64,000 bases of DNA, taken from NCBI GenBank assembly GCA_016165875.1, contig JABBOT010000013.1, positions 11,629,435 to 11,693,434 of the forward strand, in the 5' to 3' direction. The stretch comes from Acanthopleura granulata. Taxonomy: Eukaryota; Mollusca; Polyplacophora; Chitonida; Chitonidae. Under the pieces are notes generated by a model. The model did no database searches. It saw only the letters and a program-made list of their open reading frames with translations, and had not been told where the DNA came from. Positions 20,350 through 32,652 of this stretch are shown piece after piece (positions within the stretch are counted from its first letter, which is position 1; every line of letters starts with the position of its first letter). The translations under genes and the position numbers were made by a program.

Positions 20350-22853
20350 GTCAGACAATCCTCTTAACTTAGTTGTGCCCAGCCATTGTCACGGAAACGC
20401 CTCAGTTCACCCTCAATTGAATTAATCCACACTGTGCTTTAGGGGCTGTCTTCCATTTACAGTGAAATGGCAATGGACAGTGTGAGGGATGGACTCGCAT
20501 ACAACTGTAGCTATGTATTTTCTAAACACGCAGCTTTATGTTCATGTACATGTACACGTGCCTGCTTGTACATTTGGCTTTTAACAATGTAAAGAACAAT
20601 GTATAATAAAAAGACAAATTCCCCTGTGAAATTTTGGATCGGTCCGTCAGTGATAAACGCATTGCTAGGTTGATTGAGTGTGCAGGGGCATGACTGTATG
20701 AATGTGTGTACATATACCCATGGCAGGTGGTTGAATGGAGTGTATGGGACAGCTGGTTTTGACTTTAAAGCCAGTAGTACATTTTCTTGATATCAGGTTC
20801 TGATGCTTGAGGATGTACAAGTACATGTGAGAATTTCCTGACATTCCTTGGAGTACGAATGAGCCCAGAATTCTTCTACCTTTCAGAGGGTGTCAGCATG
20901 TGGTAGTGATTTGGACGACGAAAGCATCATTGTTGTGTTTGATTTCATTCAGGTAGTCTGCAGTGTCTTGGCAGAAAATATGCTGGCTTTTATAATGTGA
21001 AACAACCTAGGCTGCCTTTACACGTACGTGGATGTCTGTTGGTGAAAAATTCACACCGGTTAAGTAGACAGTCATGTGCTACTGTAAGGATTGAAAACAG
21101 TAAAATTGCATTTTTTCTTGAGAGCACAGACAGTGTACATAATTTTTTCAGATTCCTTTTCATCAGATTGGTCCAAATGAGGTTGGCTTAGCAAATGTTT
21201 GGTCACGTTAGTGTTGGTTATCAGAAAATGAAAAGAAATCCTTTCAGGACAGTGAAGTAAAAACTCTTCCCTAAAGTACACATGTATAGCACACAATACA
21301 TCTGGGACATACCTGGAGCCATTTTAGTTTCGGAAAAAGTTCGGGCCCCAAATTGTTAGGGGTCCAAACTATTCAAGCTGTTTTAAAAATAACAAGTAAG
21401 TTGAACACAGATGTAATGGTATACTAATGAAAGATTAAGTTATCATACAAATGTCTGTCTTTCACTCACTTGAACGTCCTCAGAAAGCAACATTGACAGT
21501 TGCATTTTATAATATTTGTTAATGCACAGTTACGATGTATTTATGAGGTTTGGGATTAGAATTCCGACAATTTTTTGGGGGGGACATGGCCCTGTATATG
21601 TACACTGTACCAAATATCTCCCTATCAGCAAGACTCTTTTCTGAGAATGTGCCAGGAATCACTAGTTTTACATGTAGAATTCTACCAGGTAGTAAGTTGA
21701 GACATTGCAAGATAAACATCCATAGAGTGCATGTTGAGTATTTGTTTAGTCTAAGCAGACTGAGGCTGTGAACTTTGACAGCCCAGCGACCAGCTTGAGT
21801 TCGCCTATCAGACAGTGTTCCTGCACACAATGTATCGTTTGTGCCAGAGCTTTGGCATTTTATGTGTATACGGCAACACTCAAATGTTGCACAGTCTCTT
21901 TTTTTTCACTTACCTTCTATAAGGTCACTTTTTCTATATTTAGTGTCCAGTAAACACTGAAGCAGATTTACTGACCTTTTGTGTGGGGAGATGGTACTGA
22001 GAGCGAAGGGAGACAACTCTGAAAATGTCACTGGGACAGGATGCTTTATTAAGAATAAAACTGTACTTAAAATTCACAGATTTTCTGGTGCATGTACATA
22101 TAACATGTATACAAGGCTTATGGGATATTTCGAATATAACTCATACACAATATAACTTATACACAAATATTCGTGTATTGGCTATGCTAAAAATGGCTCA
22201 TGCATGTGCGGTTTATTGAAGGCTCATGCTTGCCTATAGTAATTAAGAGAACCTGTCCTGAGTATGCCATGAAATAGCAGTAAAATAGATAAATTCTGTT
22301 CCTAGCTCCCAGTGACAAATTCAGGGCCTCATTTCACTAACAAATCTTTAGATGAAAACCTTGTAATCCTCAGTTGTAAGTTTTACCAGTCAGCATAGGT
22401 AGCATTGTTTTATGAGATGATCATAGGTTATAAGTTTTGACTTGGGACCTGAGGTAAGACTCACAGTCTTTATTGAAAGGGGTGGGGGGAGGGGGCTGGT
22501 TTCACTAGACCTGGCAACCTTGGGGGCATTTTTCATAATGTGTTGGTAGGGAAATTTAAAACTCATGAGCCTATTCTTGTAGAATTCTTTTTGATTTTGA
22601 GGCCACGAATGTTGTAGCATGGCAGTGCAGTGGCAAAAAAATAAAATCTGTGATAATAGAAAAATTGAGAGCTTTCATTTCATGTTAGATGAGATTTCTT
22701 TTGCATTTTTGTTGGTGTTCAGCTTCTCTGCCAGATGCACCGGCTGTGATGGTAATGATGTGCTACTGTACCTGATTGTTGACGCCAGTATTGAAGCAGT
22801 CATTTCATCTGAAATCTGGTTTCCATTGGCCAACCAAGCATTGTTCATCCTGC

Positions 22854-22942
22854 ACCAAATTAGCCGTTGGTAATACAGTGACATTAGGCTGTAAAGTTTA
22901 ATTGCCAAGTACTGTGGAACCTAGCATTCAAGAACAACAGTT
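22854..22942 (+). repeat. 89-bp direct repeat, left copy
   Basis: ACCAAATTAGCCGTTGGTAA through GCATTCAAGAACAACAGTT recurs at 23852-23940 with several substitutions, 998 bp downstream. The flanks differ. It may be two members of a short dispersed repeat or the ends of a decayed element about 1.1 kb long. Confidence 0.75.
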
Positions 22943-23055
22943 GTCTCAAGCACTCTGGTGACTACAATCCATATATACAAGTTCATTGATGGCTAATGTC
23001 AAAGTGAATCATATTTCAGCACAATGTTCAACACTTCTCAGATAAATACATGTAC

Positions 23056-23240
23056 AACAAATGTTTCCAGAATAGAATGCAAAACACACGTACGCTGTAC
23101 TTAAAATATCAGTTCAGTCACAAGGCTCGATGCAGAATTTTCAAAAACAAATGTTTCCAAAATAGAATGCAAAATGCACGTATGCTTTACTTAAAATATC
23201 GATTAAATCGATACAGACTTTTCGAAAACAAATGTTTCCG
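23056..23240 (+). repeat. Short tandem duplication, ~90 bp period
   Basis: AACAAATGTTTCC-A/G-AATAGAATGC begins at 23056 and 23146, and AACAAATGTTTCCGAAATA at 23227. That gives two full units and a partial third. It lies between the 89-bp direct repeats. Confidence 0.8.
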
Positions 23241-23851
23241 AAATAAAAAGTGTCAGTTAAACTGAGGAGGAAAAGGATGTGGACTTTGGATGAGACTTGT
23301 GGACATAAGCCATGTAAGCAGGAGAGCAAACTGACCTTTCTCTGAAGGTCAAGCAACAGAGAAAGTTCAGACTGAACACAACAGAGACCATTAGACTGGC
23401 CTTCCTCTTGGTCGACTGGACGTGGGCGTCATAGAATTGAAAGGGGTAGCAATTAGCAAGGAGAGGATATAGGAGCAAGGTTCAGAATAAGTTGAGCAAT
23501 AGGTACTGGGACACGCTGTGGCATTCTAAGGGAAGGTCATAAACACTGGTGGTTCAGTTCATCACCTCAGTTATTGTTCCCTGGAGACATCCGCGACGTC
23601 AGCGTGCAGGGCCAGGGCATTCTTAGGGCACAGGACTCTGGGCAAGGCCAAGTTGGTAGATGATAGCGAAGCCTGGTTTCATGTCTGATGAAGATTGAGG
23701 GAATCAGAACATCTGGGATTCTCCAATTAGTCAATGCAAATTTGAGAAAACCGTCAAGACCGAACTGTACTAGTACTTGAATGAAATTGAAAAAGAGTGA
23801 CAAAACTACATGGTAACAGTGAGAAAAAATGCACTAGCTTCTCAGGAGAAG

Positions 23852-23940
23852 ACCAAATTAGCCCTTGGTAATTCAATGACATTAGGCTGTAAAGTTTAAT
23901 GGCCAAGTACTGTGGAACCCAGCATTCAAGAACAACAGTT
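23852..23940 (+). repeat. 89-bp direct repeat, right copy
   Basis: Partner of 22854-22942. It shares 'acattaggctgtaaagttta' and 'ccaagtactgtggaacc' with the left copy. No poly-A tail or inverted ends were seen. Confidence 0.75.
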
Positions 23941-24424
23941 TTTGTGACCTGGAGCTTGTTATTTGCTCATTGTTTTGTTGTAGAATGCCATTGATACTGT
24001 GATTCATTTCTGGATTTCCTGTAAAGAAATATATATATATAATATTTACACAGAATGCATGTATGCATTTTTCACTCTGAACCCTGACAAGTGATTATAG
24101 TGTATTAAAGCAACAGTCAAATGAACGTGATACATGTAGATGTACATATTGCTTGGCTCATGTTCGCACTGTACATATGTGTATTTTAATAGCAATCTGA
24201 AGAATATTGTATTAATTTGTCAGGAACAATTGCTGATTTTTATTTGGGGAGGATAGTGGAGAGGCTGCCCAAAACCCCTACAAGCTGATGCACATCTAAG
24301 CATTAACAACCGGAGAGGAACTTTTTTATGATCAGAATGTTTGACAGAATTAAGTTTTGATATTATTAAGGTTTGGAAGCTTCTTGTCATAAAATGTCTT
24401 GATTTGCCTGGGCTTCTTGTGTTT

Positions 24425-24503
24425 GTTCTAACCATAATGCTGGGCGCCATAGTGTAAGTGAGAAATTCTTGAGTGAGACATAAAACACCAGTCATGTAAA
24501 TAA
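24425..24503 (+). mobile_element. SINE tail fragment
   Basis: Only the 3' end of the main family is recognisable: CCATAATGCTGGGCGCCAT, AAGTGAGAAATTCTTGAGTG, then AAAACACCAGTCATGTAAAT. Diverged and old-looking. Confidence 0.55.
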
Positions 24504-26239
24504 TGTCTGGAAAACCACTCTACAGGTAATAGCAATCTAGAAAAATTTGATAACCCAGTTTTGTTCAATAGAGATGACACAGTACAGGCATAATCTGTTC
24601 TCTTGAAATAACTGGAAATTACTTGATTATTACATTGCAAAGTAAGACTTAAAAAAAGGAATGAAAAAAAACCCCAAAACAAAAAATACCCAACAGTCTA
24701 GCATGATTGAATACTTGATAGCCTTGGGATGTCTATCATTTAACCATTCTGTATAAGATTTCATTGCTATTTTCTTCATGTCAGTAAATTTGTAGGCCAA
24801 TGTACATGTATATGGATAATAATTCTGGCTTCAATAATTTGAAGAAATAGAATGGCAGAGAATTCTTAGTTCTTAGTGGCAGCTATTAAGTAGGCATTTT
24901 GAAGGGCGATCCTGGGGGAGGTCAGAAATGTGTTAAGGATGCCTCCAGCCGAGGGTTTGTCTCTGCATGAACACTCTCAGCATACATTCACTTTTAATGC
25001 CATCAGTATGAATAAACAACAGAGCAGTGCAGCTATTTTATATGTGTGTACCCAGTCTTGGTAGCTCTCCAAAATACCACATTAATATAACCGCCGGCTT
25101 AATACACCTACATATTTGCATTTCTGCCTGATGTGTTTTCATAGTGGTTGTGCCCCCAACATTTTGTGCAGTAGCTTGGCAGTATGGGTGAACTGAGAGT
25201 GGGGTTTCCCCAGAAAGAGAAAGTGGGTCAGTAAATATCTTCAAAAGAGAGCATTTACTTTCGCCTTAATTAGAGTTAATAAATGGGTTACTTGCAGGAT
25301 AAGTGGTCTTTAATAATCTGCCTAAAATTCAGACTCTTATTCAGTTAATGGCGAATGATTGTGAGCTTTCTGTGCTGTTATTCTTTAACCTTTTTACACG
25401 TGTTTGTGAGATGATTCTGAAGCATATTCTGAGGGCATTATATTTGTGCACGCTGATAGAATTATACTTCTTGTAAAGGCCTGAATTAGCCAACCCAACC
25501 AATGAAGATTTGTCTCCAAATTCTGTTGATAAGATGTACATGTACATGTATAAATCACCCTTAGAAAGTTGCTCTTTCATATGCGAAAAGTTGATGAATA
25601 AGGGCATCAGTGTGTGCTAGGTGATAAATTTTATCCTGTATTTCTGTGAAAACGAGTGATAATTAGGGCTCCCTACATTGGTTTTTGTGCTTTCAATTTT
25701 TTTCAGATTTTGATAATTATGATTTGGAAAAGAATGTACGATCAAGTCTGAATAAAAATTGTTCAGTTTTGAAAAAAAAAACCCAAAACGTTTGTGTGCA
25801 ATCATCATTTTGCTTACATGTATAAACCTGAGATCAAGTTTGAAAGAACTGGTGTTGGATTCGTGATCTGGGATGTAAATTTTTCCACATGATTTCCAGA
25901 GCCTGCTCATTAGGAAAAACAACTTCCATTGATAGAAAACTAAAAAAAAAAAAAAGCTAGTTCAGGAAGAAGTTTATCCAGAGTAATATGATGACAGCCA
26001 CTCGTTTGGATGTAATGAGGCTTATTCTGTATTCTGTGTTTTTTCCTTTTTTCTTGCTTGGCTTACATTTGGAAGTTAATGTTAATGAGTGCCGGTGTGT
26101 CAGAACGAACCTTGCAGTTATTGATTTTGAAGATCCTTTCTTTTTGTTTTAAGCTAGAAAGCTAGGGAATGTTAGTAATACATGTTTGATGCATGATCAG
26201 GTTCAACATTATTGTCTGTGCATGAATATTATAAATGTG

Positions 26240-26430
26240 GCACTGGTACATGTACATTTAGGCGTACAGAGTGCTAGTATCTTTGGTACGTATTATAAAT
26301 ATAGCACTCGTACATGTACATTTAGGCGTACAGAGTGCTAGTATTTTTGGTATGTATTATAAAAATAGCACTCGTACATGTACATTTAGGTGTGCAGAGT
26401 GTTAGTATCTTTGGTATGTATATTTTTACA
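26240..26430 (+). repeat. 64-bp tandem repeat, three units
   Basis: GCACTGGTACATGTACATTT or GCACTCGTACATGTACATTT starts units at 26240, 26304 and 26368. Each unit also has 'cagagtgctagtatctttgg'. Confidence 0.9.
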
Positions 26431-26625
26431 CTTATTATTGATACACTCGTTTTCAGTAATGTAATCATTTCGTCATGGTGTCGGCGGCATGATCAACCCA
26501 AGAATATTGCAATGCTATCTGACAGTGGCCAGCTAGGATGGGTCGAGGATCCAGACTAATTTCCTCTCAGCAAAACTTTTGACTGTAGTGACTGAAGGAC
26601 CTTCCCACATGCCGTGTGCAAATCT

Positions 26626-26660
26626 TCGTGTGTGTGTGTGTGTGTGTTTGTGTGTGTGCA
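26626..26660. repeat. (GT)n microsatellite
   Basis: A GT run interrupted by a TTT, in non-coding sequence. Confidence 0.85.
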
Positions 26661-26789
26661 TGTCATATTGGTCGAATGTGGAAGTATGATCCCTAAATAA
26701 CTTCTTCCAGGTAGACTCAGTCGCCTCAAGGTCCAGGAGTGATTTTGACTGCTTGTGGCCAGTTGTACATGCAGACTGTGAACATGAAA

Positions 26790-27155
26790 CAGGATCTTGA
26801 CTGAGATATATGTGCACTGAATATAAAACAGAGGATCTTAACTATGTGATAAATGTACATTGAATATAAATCAGAGGATCTTGACTTCTTTGATATGTGT
26901 GCACTGAATATAAAACAGAGGATCTTAACTATGTGATAAATGTACATTGAATATAAATCAGAGGATCTTGACTTCTTTGATATGTGTGCACTGAATATGA
27001 AACAGAGGAGCTTGACTGAGATATATGTTCACTGAATGTAAAACAAAGGATCTTGACTGTGATGTATGTACACTGAATATAAAACAAAGGGTCTTGACTA
27101 TGTGATATGTGTGCTCTGAATATAAAACAGAGGACCTTGACTGTGAGATACATTC
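26790..27155 (+). repeat. ~43-bp tandem array with an 87-bp dimer
   Basis: CAGAGGATCTT-type segments recur every 43-44 bp (26831, 26874, 26918, 26961, 27004 and on). The two-unit segment 26831-26917 is repeated almost exactly as 26918-27004, so a dimer was duplicated after the monomers diverged. About eight units in all. Confidence 0.88.
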
Positions 27156-28249
27156 ACATGTACATTCAGATGTGCCAGAGTGTGTATAAAGAAAGGCAGA
27201 CAAATAGTGTACATGTATACGGTCTCTAGCCATATATACTGGCATCTTCCTGCCTAGTTGCAGTTACAAGTAGATGTAGGACGCCTAGATTAACAGTTGG
27301 TAAATAAATGGAATTGCGTCATTGTATTAATTGTATCTGAAGTTTTCTATGGGAGCATCACAATATGTTCCCATGTGTAGGGAGTTAAGCTTAGGGAAGG
27401 TCATGCCAGTCCTGACTGTCCCTGTTAGGACTGTTCTGCATACATGTACATGTATGACTGCATGGTTCTAACTCAGTCTGTCCATCCCAGCCTCTGGCAG
27501 ACAGACCTTTGTTTATTATTCATAAGCACTATTTACAGATGGCCAGCACCCCCCAACAAGGAAAGCCATCTGCCTTCATTCTACAGCTGGTTTTACACTA
27601 AGGACATAAGATGTTGGGTGTTTGGGTCAGTCATTTACACTGTCCCAGTCTGGTTTATTTGATTATTGGTTTAATTATATATGCCATTCCCAAGAATTTT
27701 CCGCTTTCTCCCTGAAGTGCACATGTACTTCACAATAATGGATCTATATGGGTAGAATAAACCATTGACCTTGGGGGAAATAACTGGTGAACTTTGTCAC
27801 ATGTGCTATGTTCAGATTTGCATGCAATATTATGAGGTGGAAAACAAGCGTTATTAACAAGTTGTCGTTGCCAAACATAATGCAGGGGGGAAACAGCCAC
27901 ACAAGGTGTTTTTACCCAATCATGTTGGTCGATTTTATGGATGGGTTAAAGCAGTGACCTTGAGCAAATTGTATAAGCATTCATATGACATCACTGTAAA
28001 CCGTAAATTGGGGTTTACATACAGCTGATCTGTGAAAAATGTAAGCTACATGTAGGCCGAATGCTTTTGTAACTTAATAAAAAGTTAAAGTAAGATCACT
28101 GACGAACTTGCTTATGTACATACATATATGCACATGTGCGTTGGTGCAAGACATTAGTGGCCTTTGTTAAGCATCTGTTGACCGTCTATTGTTGCAAAGG
28201 CCAAAGGGACAATGAGAGTGGAAAAATCTAGAAATTCCCTGTCCAAGGT

Positions 28250-28620
28250 CAGGTTCTGTGGAGGAAGTAGGTCACCCTGTTTTCTGAAACAGTGAAAAAA
28301 AAAAATGTTCCATGGCTTCCGTGCTGTAACATCCCTGTAGCTGTACTGAAGGGCATTAGGTTTTATCAAGTCAGTCATAAGCATCACTGATGTTTGGGCT
28401 AAAACTTGTCTTTGAAGTCACTTCCTGTTAAAAAGATCAAGTTTTGTGGAGGAAGGTTGTTGTCCTGTTTTCTGCAGAAGTGAAAAAACGAAATATGCCA
28501 TGGCTTTTCTGCTGTAGCATCCCTAGCTGTGCAATATGGCACTCAGTTTAATCAGATGTCCATAAGGGTTGTACTGGTGTTGCATGAAAACTTTTCCTTG
28601 AAGTCACTTCGTGTTGTAGT
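28250..28620 (+). repeat. Diverged ~190-bp tandem duplication
   Basis: Two consecutive segments share TGTGGAGGAAG, CCTGTTTTCTG, CCATGGCTT, GTGCTGTAACATCCCT versus CTGCTGTAGCATCCCT, and TTGAAGTCACTTC in the same order. The second begins at about 28438. They differ at many sites, so the duplication is older than the other arrays. Non-coding. Confidence 0.75.
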
Positions 28621-28763
28621 CACCTCCTGGTAGTGAAGTACTGATTAGTATGCAGTCATGTAGACTACCACTTGCACCTTTGGGCTGATGTGATCATTGC
28701 AGTATGATAGGACATTTATGTACGTACATGTATTTTTGCGTGCACATATATTTCTCAGTGTTT

Positions 28764-28935
28764 TACTCTGGCCGTACGTGTGAAAGTCTGCCTGGAGTAA
28801 CCTGCGGATGGACATCACGGGTTTCCTCCGGGGTTTTCCAGGTTTCCTTCTGACATAATGCTGGCTGTCGTTGTAAGTGAAATATTCTTGAGTACCGCAG
28901 AAACAGTAGTCAAATAAATGAATAAGTAAATCTCA
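28764..28935 (+). mobile_element. Main-family SINE, head-truncated
   Basis: Shares TGGCCGTACGTGTGAAAG, 'taacctgcggatggacatc', AAGTGAAATATTCTTGAGTA and an AAAT-type tail with the 7941 SINE. No A or B box remains. Confidence 0.75.
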
Positions 28936-30869
28936 GTGTTCACTGATGTTATATTTGTATTTCAGACAGCTTATGTTATAAACAGATTACTCTTAATTCA
29001 TTCATGCACACATATATATATATATGCATATGTATGACATCTCGTCCTGACCTGAGTGCAAAATGCTTCATTGAATAACAATTCGGCTACCTATGCCAGC
29101 TTTAGGGCATGTTAGCGTAGTGTTTATTTAGACACATCGAGAAGAATTATTTTCTGATTATGCTGCTAGTTCTGAAGTCCTGATTGCATCAATCAATGCA
29201 CAGAACATGCAGCAGTTTCAATAATTCATGATTTAAAATGCCAAGCTGTGTAAAGGTATTGTACATTCGATGTTTCCGTTTCCTTCTTAAGCAAAATGAC
29301 TAGGGTTTTTCAGTGGCAGATTACACAAGATAATAAATTAATTGATTAGCATCTTTGAATTTGGTTGGTAGAGCTATATATACATCCTGAGATGATATTT
29401 TTTACCTGTATGGCTCATACACAGGCTTGGCGAGCAAAATCAAACTTAAGGGTTGTATTAGAGTTTTGCTCGTCTGTGTGTGTGTGCACACATTTTATCT
29501 CAGCCTGCATAATGCATCATTCCTGTCCTGTGACTGCAGGAAGTCGCTCCCAGATAAATCTGGTTTTCCTTCTGCTTGGAAGCTCTAGCAAGGCTTAAAC
29601 GGATTGGCTTTATCTGGCTCGGCGAGGCATAGAGGAATTGAGAATCTCTCTGTTGACATTCACTACCCTGTCCATGGCTTCCTTCATAGGTGCAGTTTTC
29701 CCCATCTAGAAGGGATGTAGTGGACACCAATGGTCTTCGTCCCTGTACTATCATTTATCCTGGTGTTTCTGTTCAGAGCTGGATCTCACAGCGGTGTCAA
29801 AGTGTAATACTAGCCCTATTGTGTTGAAGGACATCAATAGATAGCGCACCGCTGACACCCAAGTATCATTTCTTGTGAGGAATTGCCAGTGTTCACCTAA
29901 GACAGGGACAGTGATGAATTGCGCTTCCCGGCTTCCCTTTGCCGATTTCATAGCCTTTAAGCTCAATAGTCCCCTATTTTTTTTTTTTTATTTATTTTTG
30001 GAGTAAGATTTCTCTGCCCTTGTCTTTTATGCACAGTGTGCAATTTTAGTTAATAGCCATGATGTGCATGATCCCCTCTTACAGCTATCTGTTTGTTTTC
30101 CAGCCCCACACAGCCTTGATTGCTGCTGAACATGCTTGCTTTTTTTTTTTTTTTTTGTATCAATTTCTTTTCCCTTCTGAAACATCATGCTTCTTGTGGC
30201 TGTGTATAAATGTACTTCATGATACAAAGACATGATTTTAAAGACTTTTCTTTTAGTCTCAATATTTGTCTATTTGGGGATGAAGGACTATTGATGTTAG
30301 GGGAATCAGCTCCAGAGGTCACCACCAGGGGTCTGCTCCTCAGCTGAAATAATTACCTTTCTCCGTCACTCCAGGAAGTGTTTAGTCCAGAAAGATCAAT
30401 AAACGGTGCAATCTATTCTTGGGCGAAGTATTTTGTCCTTTTCTTTCACTCTTGTCTCTGTTCAATTGTAACAGGTTTGAGTGACAAAGAAAAGAGAGAG
30501 TAATTACTTTTCACTTCCTGCTCTGATTTCGCAGACCTTGATTTTTTTTTTCCTGGCATTTTTAGAGAAATTTAGTGTTTATCAAGAGCACCTAAACGGG
30601 GAAAAAGAATGTGAAAATAAGCTCTGCAGGAATGTCATGAACAGCTTTCGGAGGAGGGTTAATTAACTTAATTTGTCTTCCTGACAGAAGAATTTTTGAA
30701 ACTAAAAGCAGGTGACAAATGGCAATGATGGTGAATTATATCAGTTTTTTGTCGCGTTGGAATGCCGAGAATGGTAGCACTCTAAAAGTGGATGTGTCTA
30801 ATTGGAACCATTTCCCCACACAGCCATATGCCAACTTTCAGACGATGTATATATATATATATATACCCT

Positions 30870-31087
30870 CATTCTTCAACTTTTTCAACATCTGCTAAAA
30901 GCAATATTTCATTATTTTCTTGGAGAACTGTAGGGTCTAGAGAAATAATTCTTACAGTTTTATGAATCTTTTACATATACCTATGGTGACAGGAACAAAC
31001 CATTTTTGGCCTTATTTTCACAATAACTGTATGCATAAATTGTCCTTCAAAAACTACTTTAAAGATCGAAAAGGTTGGAGATTTACA
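30870..31087 (+). mobile_element. MITE family B, dispersed copy
   Basis: Left end 'cattcttcaactttttcaac' and right end 'gatcgaaaaggttggagat' are imperfect inverted repeats. The interior has 'tctagagaaataattcttac' and 'aactgtatgcataaattg' in the order seen at 2833-3045. This copy shows that the kinesin-intron sequence is an interspersed repeat. Confidence 0.65.
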
Positions 31088-32519
31088 TGTAATGTATTGA
31101 TAGTTATTCCTGACTGTACTTTGTACGAAGAAGCTCAAGAAAATCTATACAATTTAATGAAACAATATTACAAGGTCACCAATTTCGAATCTGGATATTC
31201 CGCAGCTCTTGGGCTTTGATTTAATTGGATGTTAATTGTTTTGTTTGGCAAATGTACATGTGCGCACACATGTATGTATGTGTGGATCGGTACATGTAAC
31301 CTGTCGCTTTATGTAAAGTGCCATTCCAGTCTAAATGCAAACTGCTGAGTAGAAATGTCAAAATGATACGAACGGGAATCCTTTTGAAGAAAGATAACAG
31401 TATGTGTGGTTCAGTAGGATTTAGAATAAATAACACCATTATAGTGTGTTCTTAAAACACTATTTTTTGATAAAAAAAAATTAAGCATTAGCATGTATAC
31501 TGTAGTCAGCTGCATAGACTGGATCTGTCTGGATATACCAGTGCACGCAAGTCAGTCAGGTGCGAAAAAAGCACAGTCAAAACATGCTTGGTGCATGAAG
31601 TTGTACGTATTTTGTATTTTTAAGGACCTAGTAGCTCTATTTGGGCAGAAGGTGTATCATCATGTGACAGTGTAATCCTTTGAAATATTATAATGCATGA
31701 GCGAAAGTAGCTACTTTAAAAGCCATCAGGTTTGCCGTCAGCCAATTAGATGAAATTGTATGGAAATGGATGCAAACCTGGCTACCCATCTCATTGCCGC
31801 AGAGTTATTCGATAATGTTCTGCAGGCTTGGGATGCCACAGTGAATTAGCATACGGTGGCCTGCAATGAACTGTCGGTGAAAACCAATGGAATTTATCAA
31901 TGGGAATGAGATGTTGGGGCGGCTTTGAAAGAAAACAAAAACAGAGTTAGGCGAAAAAACCCCAAAAACAAAAGAACTGCACATGGCGAAGAATTGGCTT
32001 CATTTTGTTGAGTGCCCTTGACAGCAGCCAATCCATTTACAGTAATCAGTTTTATGGACGCTGTTGGATTGTTGTTGCAGAAGGCTGGTTTTGGAGGTCA
32101 TGTGACCCAGCGTGAGATAAATATATATATACAGATAATCATGAGATATTTGCGTGGTCATTATTATGCAATACTGTAAATCACACGTTTTTTTTTTTCT
32201 GATCAGCCGAAAACCGTGTTCATCTGCCTGCAAGTTGATATATTTTTCAAAACCTTCTCTGTTCCTGGAAGTGAGACCTGTTAATAAGAAGTCCATTCCA
32301 CGGAATGGAAGTGCTTGTCAGTAAAGGGAGGAAAACGTGGTTTGTTTACTTAAATATACGTGTAGATATATATAGATATACACTTAGCAATCATTAGAGA
32401 TCATACCTTTTATGTACTGTACAAAGCAAATTAGTTTGTCCTCAATACAGTAAGTAGCTACATATACCTGTACATGTAAGTATGGAAAACTGTCCTTACT
32501 CGTTCATGTACATGAGTCA

Positions 32520-32652
32520 ACCTGCGGATGGCCATGGGTTTCCCACAGGCTCTGCCTGGTTTTCTCCCACCATAATGATGGCCGCTGTCATATAAGTGAA
32601 ATATTCTTGAGTTTGGCGTAAAGCACCAATCAGGTATATAAATAAATAACTT
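32520..32652 (+). mobile_element. Main-family SINE, 3' half
   Basis: Starts at 'caacctgcggatggccatg' and ends 'cgtaaagcaccaatcagg' plus a short AAAT tail. The TATAAGTGAAATATTCTTGA block is intact. Confidence 0.75.

Noticed and set aside
22619..22873. 84-residue open frame starting at ATG
   Set aside because: It ends inside the 89-bp direct repeat and has no known domain.
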